Both the position numbers and the translations under genes were made by a program. Under the pieces are notes generated by a model. It searched no databases, was not told the DNA's origin, and saw only the letters and a program-made list of their open reading frames with translations. Below, piece by piece: positions 23,701 through 35,700 of a stretch of DNA of 64,000 nucleotides. Positions within the stretch are counted from its first letter, which is position 1; every line of letters starts with the position of its first letter. The stretch comes from Linyphia triangularis (lineage: Eukaryota; Arthropoda; Arachnida; Araneae; Linyphiidae). The stretch is taken from NCBI GenBank assembly GCA_963978545.1, contig OZ021724.1, positions 98,315,792 through 98,379,791 on the forward strand, in the 5' to 3' direction.

Positions 23701-26700
23701 TTTCTTTTGAAGCTGACATAGGCTCTTAACATAGACATATTTTTTCTAAATCTTGTTTTAATAGCAGCAGAAAACTACCAATTTTCCAAAAATTTAACTT
23801 CAAATAACTTTTTAGCTAAACAAAAGTTATGTAATAAAATAAATGTACTATTTTAAAAAACATGCGAATTTAATTAAATCCACTTTTCGCATCTGTAGAA
23901 ATATAGGGGTGACGTATTGCCTGTTACAGTTACCTTACAATACTGCATATCATATGCATAATAAAAACATATTAATAAAGTAAACTATTTAATGTTTAAT
24001 ACTAGTGATTGCTAAGTAAAAATGTTGATATTATAAAAAGAATTGCTAGTAACAAATCTGGGGAAGCAGTATATATGAAGAGCCATGAATAAGTCTTTGT
24101 TTCCATAAGTTTGTATTATCTCAATGGGAACATTTGATTAAAAATATAGCTGATCAGCAATAAAATAAAACTAAAGTTTCAATGCTTATAAACATGTCAT
24201 AACCTCCATTAAAATATTATTATTAATTCATTCAGTCAATGAAAGAACCAAATGCTCTTAACCCCTTGCTTACCGTGGGCATATATATATACGGCTTTTT
24301 GAAGTACGATTGATTGCATTGCAATTTTAAAATTTTCAAAACAATTTGCTCTTAAAATGGTGCTAAACATTTCCTAAGATCATTTTGGACATTATCCAGT
24401 ATTAAAAATAATATTTCCTTACCTAAATTTGCATAGTAATACAAAAAAAATCAAATTTTTAATTTTGAAAAATTTCAAAAAATGTTTGCACTTAAAATTG
24501 CTTTAAATATTTCCCAAGATCATTTTGGCCATCATCCGGTGTTAAGAATCATATTTTCTTATTTAACCATATAAATATACATAATTGTAAAAAAAAAAAT
24601 AATCTAATTTTTAAATTTTCAGCATAACTATGCAAGCCTATGAGAAAAACGGTGGCACAGTGGAACGAATCTCATAAGTTTCCTTCGGCAGGTAAGGGGT
24701 TAAGAGAGCTCAAATAATGTCCGTCCTTACCTCTGTTGTCTCTCTAATGATCTCCTTGGAGCTGGGTGGCAGGGGCAAAAAGGATAGGCTGGCCTTCAGT
24801 GCACCCTCTATGAACAACTTCTGGTTAATCACAACTTCGTTCAGATGGTCTGTCTTGGGATCCACACCCACAAACACTGCGATAGGGTCAGAGGGAACAA
24901 GGTGAGCCTGGATGAAAAAGGTAAAAGATTAGAATTCCATAATACTCTCAGAGAGTAATAATGTTTTTTTTAGGACTATTGGTTACTTTTTGTCTCTCAT
25001 CTGAATTAGATAAGTGACTCTTTAAATCCTTTATATTAACTTTGATTTTATGTGTGGCTGGGTATGCCGATGGCAGACAAATCTACGGAAGCCTAATTAA
25101 CTCCTTTCCCGTCACCGAATCGAGCTGAAACTTGGCAGAGAGATTGAATGACAATACATTCTATCAAATTTTGGTGGCTGTCACTATCACTAAAAGGTTG
25201 CTTTTACGGAATACTAATACACCAACTTACTGTCATCCAATCACACTGAAATAGCACTTAACTGATAAGTGTTGAAACTCTTTCCCGTTGACCGTTGCCA
25301 CATTCCGTACAGGTTGGCATCATTATCGAGAAACTTGCAAATCTGATTTCCGCTGCTACATTTCAACCCAAGATGTTTGCTAAGCTGTGATGCCACATTC
25401 AATGCCAGTGGAATTAATCGTTTTCTGACCAACGTCTAGCAAGGTAACTTTTATCATAAATTTAAAAAAAGAAAAAGAACATTGAACAGAAATTTTTTTG
25501 TTTATGGCCTTTTCGAAACATTTAGAATATAATACAAAAATAAAAAATGCAGGAATTGTCCATTGCCATACTTTTATACACAACCTTTTTTTTTTTTTTA
25601 AATATACTAATTACTTTTTGTGAAAGAAAATTTATGCAAACCAAATAACTAACAAGCATAGAATTTATTTGCCTAACCAAACATCAATTGATACTACAGG
25701 TAGGGAGAAAAAAGAATATCAGTGAGATAATCAAAATTAATATCCAACTCATTCTTCACTAACATACAATTAGTTTCAGGAATATTATAAATTAATTTCT
25801 TTTCACACAATCTCCAGTGTATGATGCCAATAAAGTTATTTGTCTTAACAGAAAACCTGATCTGTTCTTTTAATTTACTGTTTGATTCTAAAATAAATAA
25901 TCAGGATGACCACAAAATTCAGAAAAAATTCCCTGATTTTACGGCACTCTTTTTCAAATTTCCCCAATTTTTCTAAATGTGTTGATCAAATAGTACATTT
26001 ATGCCAAAGAGATAGTACATACATTTTTTTTAAATAGTTTTGGTAGTAATGAAAAGTTTAAATTGTACAAGAACATTCAAGTGAAACTCTGTCATTTATA
26101 TGAAAATACAAATGAATCAAAGCTTGGTTATGATTTAAAATATAACTAAAAATGTCATTCAGGATCCATATCCAATGTTTTAAACACTGAGAGAAGTAAA
26201 ATAATGGCAGTTTTGGATTACACTTGAATCAAAGTATAATCAAGGTTTATTAAATGAGGGGAAAAGTACTTTTCAATACCTTCTTCCTAAGCTTTTGTAT
26301 GCGGTTGACGACTTCTCTTGCTGTACCTTCGTCCAACATATCTTGACTACGGGTCACATCCAGAAGAACCAAAACCTGTAACAAAAATAAATCATCACAA
26401 CTGCCATAAGGTACAGAAGTAGTCTGATTGCTAATGCTATATTAAATAAAAAAGCATTTTCTAATCAAGCATAATTATAATTTATCTTCCTAAATTTTGT
26501 TGTTTTTCAAATAAAAAATCAATAGATTTAAGCATCCTGTGTATATTAAACATACAACTAGCAGAGTTCATCCTAGGCATTTTTCGAGGGGCGGCGCGCC
26601 CTGCCTGCCCTTTTTCTATAAAATAGCGCCATTCTTGCCCTTTTTCTATACAAATAGCGCCCTTCCTGTCCTTTTTAAGAAAAAATTTCATCCTGAAAGA

Positions 26701-29700
26701 ATTCGAAAAACTTTAGTTTTTTCCCCTCCCAACAGTACGCAATATGTGGATCACCCCTACTGAAATCGGCTGTCGCGCATGCGTATTCATGTTCAAACGC
26801 GCAAAGTATATATCAGGGACTGAAACCATTGAGTTGATGTCTATATAACAGGCTTCATTAGTAGGTGGATTGTAGGGCGCCGTCTTACAATTTCCCAAGT
26901 GCACATTAGTAAACTCTGATGGCCATTTCGTACGTGTTTTGATTAAGTGTATTTCGCTGGATTTTTACCATGCCTCCTTCAAAATAGTGAAGAAAGGAAT
27001 TTGAAAGACTTGAATAACTTAGTTAAAGGTTTATAATTATCAAATGTTTACACTAAGAATTTAAAAAGAATATTTCGGTTTGGACACGCGTAATCGCGAT
27101 GTCCTCCTGTTAAATTTAGGGGATGTTTTTGGTAATTTGCCTGTTACCAATTAATTTCTAAACATCCATTTCATATTTAAAATTAAACATAACAGGAATG
27201 CAACCAAAATCCCAGATTATTTCCGATTTTTAAAAAAATAAAACTTCTATTATAGCTTACATAATAAAAAATCGCGGTTTTGACGCTAAATTTGATCCGA
27301 TTTTGAAAATAAAAAATGCCAAAATTTCAGGACATAGTCCAAGTTCTTTAGTCGGAATACTCCTTGTGATATCCCACAATGAATAATGTTAAATTTAGAG
27401 AAACTCTATTCTCTATCTGACAATAGCAAAACTAAGAGATGAAGTTTAAGGTTGATTCATTCAAACCTTAGAAAATTTTGAAAGAGTGAAAAGTTCTTAT
27501 CTTAACACATTTTCATTACACTAAAACATTGTTATCTTAATTTTACTGTATTATAAATTGATAATTTTATAAAAATTACTATTTGATGAAAATTTTACTG
27601 CGTATATTGCACTTTAATTTTAATAATTTTCTCAGTCTCAGTCCAGCAGAATTAGGACTGAAGCATTTTATCAGTATTTTGATATCTTTTAAGTTTCTGA
27701 GCGAGTTTTTGATTCACGGATTTTTGCATTATAATTTTTTTCTTCAGAATATTGAAAATTATTTATCGTGGTAGAAAAGTATAACAATATTGAAATTGTG
27801 GTAGAAAACGCGTATTTCTGCAATTTGCCATAAAAGTGCCCTTGTAAACAGGAAGTGCTCTTTTTTTTTAAAATAGCACCCTGCCCTTTTTCATTTCTAG
27901 GATGAACTCTGCAACTAGTTTCAGAAATGTTAGTTCTACTCCCTTTTACAAAATTTCCAGTGTGTGACGATTTCTCGAAATAACGACGACGAATTACAAA
28001 AGTAGCGCTTTTATTAATTTTTTAAAAGAAGTTGTTTAAATTTAATATTATTGAGACTATCGTATTTTTTCATGCCAAATCCAATCTTGTTCTTCTCTGG
28101 TCTCGTTCTCCGGGTAACACTTCGGCTGTTGCCACTCGCTTAGATAAATCTTAATCATCCGGCTGTTGCCACTCGCTTAGATAAATCTTTACAGACTCCT
28201 CCCCTCCAAGAGAAGACTTTTTATTGAAGAGAAAAAGTCTTAGAATTTAAAGTCTTTCAGTCTTAAGAGTTCATACCGCCAGTTGGATTCAGTGCACTAA
28301 TTTAAATTAGTATTTTACTGCCAAATTATAATATTTAAGTAGAGTATTACAAGTTTAAATAAATAAGCCTACCCATAATACTAAGGCTCTAAGAAGAAGA
28401 ATAAATAAAAATATGTACAAAGTCAATGTCTTACATCAATGTTTAAGGAACTCTACTCAGGGTATCGGCATTTCGATGGAGACTTCCCTTACGATGGACA
28501 ACTTCATAATTGAATGGTTGTAATGTGAGGGCCCATCTCAACAGACGCGGATTAGTCCCTGTATTTTTCTCTAACCAGACCAGCGGATTATGATCTGTTT
28601 GAATGATGAACTTTAGCTGCCCATCAAGATAACATCGTAATTTCTGAATCGCATAAACAATGGCAGCACATTCCCTCTCAGTGGTACTATATTTTTGTTC
28701 TGCTGGAGAAAATTTCCGACTCAAGCACATAATAGGATGTTCTTCACCATCTTGGTTCACCTGAGACAACACCACGCCTAGTCCAAGGTTCGAAGCATCA
28801 CACTGAATGACAAATGGAATGGTGAAATCGGGGCTAAATAATACTGGCTTTTCCGAAAGTTGATTCTTTAATTCTTCGAAAGCATCTTCACAAGCACTGC
28901 TCCAATCCACAGACGATTTAACTTTCTTCCCTTTTAGTAGATCTGTTAATGTAGCCGCAATTACAGAAAAATCGGGAATATATCGGCGATAATAACCAGC
29001 AAGACCTAAAATTGATCTAATTTGGGTTTTGTTCAGGGTTCTGGGAAAATCTTTAACGGCTTGTACTTTAAATTCTCCAGGTGTTCGCTCACCTTGTCCA
29101 ACTATGTGGCCCAAATACTTGACATGTTCCCGAGCAAACTGACACTTCGAAGGCTTTATGTGGAGATGAGCTGTTTTTATCTTTATTAAAATTTCTTCTA
29201 AGTGTTTCACATGCTCTTCCCAAGTATTCGAAAAAATTGCAACGTCGTCTAAGTAAGGTACAGCAAATTCGTCGCAGTCTTGCAACAACCCAGCCATCAT
29301 TCTACTAAAATAATAAGGAGCATTCTTGAGCCCAAATGGTAACCTTAATGGCTTAAAGGTACCAAAGCTGGTCACAAAGGCAGCATATCGCTGAGCCCGT
29401 TCACTCAATGGTATTTGCCAGTAACCACGGGTTAAATCGAGAACAGTGATATATTTCGCTGATGACACTTTCTCTACAAGTTGTTCTATATTTGGTATAG
29501 GGAAATACTGTGTCCTGGTCACTTTGTTCAAACGACGATAGTCAATACAAGGTCTAGGATCTTTTCCAGGAACCTCAACAAGTATTAAAGGAGAAGTAAA
29601 ATCCGAATCTCCTCGTTCAATTACTTTGAGTTCTAACATTTTATTGACTTCGGCCTTCAGAATTTCTGTTTGTCTTGGAGACATTCGATATGGCTTTGCG

Positions 29701-32700
29701 ATAATTGACTTTTCTACTTCCAACTCGATATCATGTTCAGCCAGATCCGTACAACCAGGTTTATTTGAAAAGAGTTCAGAGTACTTGTTTAAAAGTTCCT
29801 CCAGTTGATTCTGTTGTGCACTTGAAAGTTTAGATTTTGATCTTATGTCCTTTAAAAGTTCATTCAACGCTGACCCGTTAGATCTATCAGCAAGGCCAAG
29901 ATCTGGTATCTCCTCTTCTTCCTCTTCCCTTTTGCCTTTAATTTCTTCTAGGCCTAAAAGATTTAAGTGTTCTACTCTTTTAACATAGGGCTTTAGCATA
30001 TTAATATGGTAAAAGTGATTTTTGTTCTTATCGGGAAACCGTATCACATAGTTGGTATCCGATAACCGTCGAACTACTTCCCCAGGTCCAATCCACTGCA
30101 CCGATAACTTGTTGGGTTTTGAAGAAGCTACAACTAATACGAGATCACCCTCTTCGAACTGCCGTTCTACCGATTTCTTATCATACCAAAGTTTTTGTTT
30201 TTCCTTGGCGCTTACCATATTCCGTATTGCTAATTCTTGGCAATTTTCCATACGATTTATTAATTTAAACACATAGTTTACAACACAATCCTCTTCTTGG
30301 TGTTCTTCTGTTAACTTGTCATAGAGCAATACAAGCGGAGTCTTCAGATTTCTTCTGTGAACTAACTCAGCTGGTGTAAAGCCTGTACTATCATGAGTCA
30401 CAGTCCTTAACGCGAACAGAGCTTGAGGCAAAATCTTTTCCCATTCGGAACTAGATTCTAGACAGAGGACACGAAGAATTCTTTTCAGAGTTCTGTGCAT
30501 TCTTTCGCCTGGGTTTTACTTTGCGGATGGTGTACAGAACTTCTAACAACCTTAATTCCAAATCTTTCTAAAAATTCGCAAGTAAGTGCACTCATAAATG
30601 ACGTTCCTTGATCAGTCTGTAGTTCTTTTGGGAAGCCCATTCGGCTGAAAATCTGGAGTAGGGCGTCAATTACTGTGGTCGATTTCAGATTTTCCACAGG
30701 GACTGCATCGGGATATTTTGAAGACATGCACAATGCAGTAATGAGGTATTGATTCCCTGATGGGGTTTGAGGTAAAGGTCCCACAGCATCAACATTTATT
30801 TTTGAAAAGATTTCCGTAATAACTGGAACTATCTTGAGTGGTGCCTTCTTTTTATCTTGTGGGTTTCCTACCCTTTGACATAGATCACATGATTTCACAA
30901 AAGATTCGACCTCTTTGTAACAGTTTGGCCAGTAGAACGTTTTAAATAAAGCATCTTTAGTCTTCGCTATTCCCAGATGAGATGCCGTTCTTTCATGGCA
31001 GAATTCCATAATCTGTTTTCGGTACTTCTCCGGCACCACAAGCAAAAGTCGTTCTATTCCTTTTTTATCTTTCTTCACGAAAAACAGCTTTTGATTTTTT
31101 GTCAGATACCTATGCTTTTCAGGGTCTGTGTCATATTTTGCTTCTTTGAATAGGGGCTTCAGATCCTCACTTTGCAATTGAGCGTCTAAAAATTCTTCTG
31201 GGGTTAATTTCATAAGTTCCAATTCTGCACTTGAAAGATCTGCCACCGGTAAAATATTATCATTACCAATTTCTTTTCCAAATTGTTCATTTTCCCTTGA
31301 ATCGCTTGCTTCTGGTTCCGAATTTGGCATCTCTGATTCTACCATCTTCTTACTGGAAGATCGAGTTTGTATGACATTAATTGTATCCATTCCGAAATTT
31401 TTATTCTGGTTAACTTCAGTAAATAGTTCCATTGTTCGGTTTCCTAATAGTTACCTTCCTTGATCTAAAGAATCTCTGATGACAGCTGCTATTGTCACAA
31501 TGTGCCCATAAGCGCAGTCTATCTCAACCTCAGCTAAAGGCAGACAAATGGGGCTTTCTTCTAATGGGGTTTTAATCCATACCGTATCTGTAGTTAACAT
31601 TGAAGGTTTTACATACTTTCTGCAGATCAGGTCAATTGATGCTCCGGAATCACAAAGTATCGGCATTTCTATGCCATTTATTTTTCCTTGACTGATATAT
31701 GGTTCAAGAACATCTTTAAAATTTTCTTTCGGAACCAAGTTAGCAGCTACTGTTTCAACGCTTTTCTTGAGTTTATCACAGTTAGGTCTTAAATGCAAGG
31801 TAGATCCGCACTCGTAACATCTTCGTAGTTTATCGCATTGAGCCTTCAAATGAGAAAATGACCCACACTCGTAACAACTAGGCTGCTTCCTCCTCTCAAA
31901 TCTTTTCTCTCTTTCACCTTCCTCGCATTTATCTTCCTTCCATGGAGCATTTCTCTTGAAATTAAATTTGTCCTTAGGGTATTGTCCTTCCTGAGGTTTG
32001 GAATTATTTCTAGGTAGCCTTTCTTTTCTTTTGAAACTGATGTCTCTGACGCTTTCATAGTCATCCAATTTCTCTGCTAAATACTCTGGATCTTTAATAT
32101 TAATCCAATTGTCTAAAAAGTGTTCTCTGATTTCTGAAGGCACACGAAATTTTACTTGTTCAGCAATAATCAGATCTTTCAGTTGCTCAAAAGTTTCAAC
32201 TTTCATATCTTCAATCCATTCAGTAAAATAACTCCGCAGCTCGTGGTAATAGTTTCTCCAATTTTTATCTGACGTTTTCTGGTGTCTGTAGAAACACTGC
32301 TTCAATTTTTCGCTTTTCATTTTATACCTTTTCAGAAGAAGATTTTCACATGTTCATAGTCATTTGCATTTTCAGGCGATTCTCTAGCCAGCATGTTTGA
32401 AACTTCTGCGGGAAGTACACCTAACAGATAAGCAGTCCAATCTCTTTTTGGAACTTTGGCCATTTCTGCCTTTCTTTCGAAGTTAATTAAATATAACCCC
32501 ATTTCATCCCTCTTTTCTTCAAATTTAGGCATTATATGCGTCAATTGAATCCTGGGAACTCCGTTTTCAGATACATGGTTTGTTCGAGGTAGGGATTCGG
32601 TTTGGGAAATTTCTAGCTTTTTTAATTCTAACTCATGCTGTCTCATTTCCCGCGCCAAATTATCTTCCCTTTCTCTTTCTTCCCTTTATCTTTCTTCCCC

Positions 32701-35700
32701 TTTCTCTTTTTTCTTTTCTCAGTCTTTCTTCAATCACACGATCAAATATCAACCTAACCTCCTCCTCATTATAATATTCACTTCCTAAAATTATTCGCTT
32801 AATCTCAGGTATTTTAGTTTTAGCATCCACCTCTTCGCCCAATTCCTCACATATTTGAAGCAAATCTTGCTTCTTACCTTTCCCTAAATAACTCATTTTC
32901 TTTCACAAGGGAAATCAATCAAAATGCCAATCGTTAATTCTCTTTTTTTTTTTTTTTTTTTTAAAGAAAACCAACGCCACTTAAAATTCTAAACTTCAAA
33001 TTTAATTCCAAACTGCAAACTTTATATTTCAATAATATGAACTTTAAAATTAAAACGATATTCTTGAATTCACTCAAATACAATATTCCAATTATATGAT
33101 GAAAACTTTTGTTCAGGCGATTACAGAAGTATACACATAACTTCTCAAAATACTACCACAGAAACCATACTTTTCGAACTAACGTTTCAAATTTTACTTC
33201 GTGTTCGACAAAATTAAAAAAAAAACTATTTCACTCATATTCTATAAAGTGAAACAAATCAAAGACTAATAAGCCCAATTTATCGCCAACAAAAGTTCTA
33301 TCAATACACAAAAAGAAAATACCAGCAAACTCAAAATATCGCCAAGCTAAAGTTTCATTTATACAACTTCTCAAATAATATTCCTAAATTAATTCCATAA
33401 CAAATTTAAACAACCAGCATAGCATTCAATAACATTACAGTGATTTCCAGTACAGATATAAAAGAATTCTATATATTAATAAGTAAGTCACAGTAAAACT
33501 TAAACTTTAAACAAAATATATATTTGCAAAAAAGTATTTTTTTTTTTTTTTTTAATAATTCCTTATAACCTAAAATAATTAAGCACTGAACCAAAGGCAA
33601 GGAAAGGATACATAACCTAAGATCACTTTTCTTCCGTTTCTTCAAAATGGCTGTCAGTCTTGTTAAATTCGAATATTCTTCGGCACTGAATTTCTTCACC
33701 AGTTCGGATTCCAACGCTTGCCACCAAATTAGACTGTGACGATTTCTCGAAATAACGACGACGAATTACAAAAGTAGCGCTTTTATTAATTTTTTAAAAG
33801 AAGTTGTTTAAATTTAATATTATTGAGACTATCGTATTTTTTCATGCCAAATCCAATCTTGTTCTTCTCTGGTCTCGTTCTCCGGGTAACACTTCGGCTG
33901 TTGCCACTCGCTTAGATAAATCTTAATCATCCGGCTGTTGCCACTCGCTTAGATAAATCTTTACAAGTGTATGATACTAATACAGTTATTTGTTTTCACA
34001 GTGAACCTGATCCATTCTTTGAATTTACTGTTTGATTCTAACACAATTAATCATGATGGCCACAAAATTCAGGAAAAACAGTTCTCTGATAGATTTCTTA
34101 GAAACTCCCTGATTTCATGGCAAACTCTTTTTCAAATTTCCCCAATTTTTAAAGATGTGTAGATCAAATAGAACATTTATGACAAAGAGATAGAATGTCA
34201 ATTTTTTAAAAAATAGTCTTGTTAGTAAAATTTAAATTGTACTGTAACATGAAACTTCTAATGATTACCAAAATTCTCCGGGAAAATGATGTCGAAATAC
34301 GGATGAATGGGGAAACATCCCTTCAAAACAATAGTAAAATTCCTGATATTTTCGCAAAATTTAAAAAAATTCAATGACATTTCCCTTGATTTCCAGGTTC
34401 TGTGTTATAACATTAATAACAATAAGTTAACAGTTGTAGAACTTTCAAAATTGGACTTCGCTAACTGAAAAGTATTTCTAGAGATGTGTTTCTTACCTCT
34501 CCTGCAGAGTGCACCTGGTACTTGTGTGCCAGCTCCTGTGCTCTCTCTCCCTCGAATGAGTGCATCAAACGGATGTCCCCTTCCACCAGGACGTGGCCCA
34601 ACACAGTCAGACGACCTTCGCTCACAAACTCGGCCAACTGTGTACTGCTCAACTCCTGGAAACAGACATTAATAAGGACTCCTTCTTTGTCTGATTTTAG
34701 GGTTGCCATTTTTGGCGACCAAATCCTTTTGGATTCGGATTCAGAGATTAATTTGCTTGGCAAGTTGTGGTGTGACAAATATTATGATAGAAATTGAATT
34801 TTCCAGTTTGATATTACAAAAAAAATTTTGATGAAAGGGTGGAACTTTAGAAGTTTGCAAGGATCAAATACAATCGGAGGGCCTAGGAGTGTGAGGACAA
34901 CTTGGAATATTTTGATGACCTCGCCGACAATCGGGAAGAATGTCCGATAAAAATTTTGTTGCTCGAGGTAATGCTATCCGGTCTCCTTAAAAATTCATCA
35001 TTTAAGTTTACAAATTTTGCAATGAGGAACTTAAAATATTTTTATCTCTTTCAAGCACTAATTCAGAATATGAAAAAGATAGTCGGTCTGATGAGATCAT
35101 TCAGCAGGTCGAACTTATGATAGCCCAGCAGACAAAACAAATCAATTTTATAATGGTGAATTCAAAAAGCATACAGGATATCAAAATAAATTACCTTTTT
35201 CAGATTTAAAAAATAAACTGGAAAGAGCAAAATAAAATTAAACAATACATTTTGTTTTCATATTTTAAGAAAGTTTAAATTAAAAAAATATATATATATT
35301 TATACTGTATAGTTATGCAGTATACAATAAATGACACAAAAATTGTTTATAGTCATTCTTAATTAATAATACTTTACAGTTTGTATTGATTTTTGGGCTA
35401 ATTGTGTTGAGACTTCTTTGAGCGATCACATTTTTAAATGAGCAACTTTTCGTGGTATGGAGTGTGGTAATTCTCAGGAAGTTTTATTTTATAGCCGTGA
35501 AAAGAAACAAATTATTGATTTTGGAGAGTTCGTGTTTAGTATTGACTAAGTTATGTATTTAAATAGGTTTTTTTTCTATTGAAACATGACGAAACTGAAA
35601 AGGCTAAATTAGGGATAAAAAAAAAGGTCTGGAAAAAAAAAATTAAAAATAGTCCCAAAGGCATTTTTGTGTATTTGAATAAAAGTATAAGTGAAGTTTA

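Larger units (their letters stand above)
27963..33965 (-). mobile_element. Full-length Ty3/gypsy-class LTR retrotransposon with Gmr1-like domain order
   Basis: Two 231-bp LTRs (TGTAAAG..CGTCACA on the coding strand) flank a 5.5 kb interior. Target duplication AGTG is exact at 27959-27962 and 33966-33969. Order on the - strand: Gag with SCAN-like region and two CCHC knuckles, aspartic protease, integrase, then reverse transcriptase and RNase H. Ordinary Ty3/gypsy elements have integrase last; integrase before RT is the Gmr1-like arrangement. No envelope gene is present. The reading frame is broken at several points, so this copy looks non-functional on its own unless the breaks are sequence errors. 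It sits in an IARS1 intron, in the same orientation as IARS1. Confidence 0.93.
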
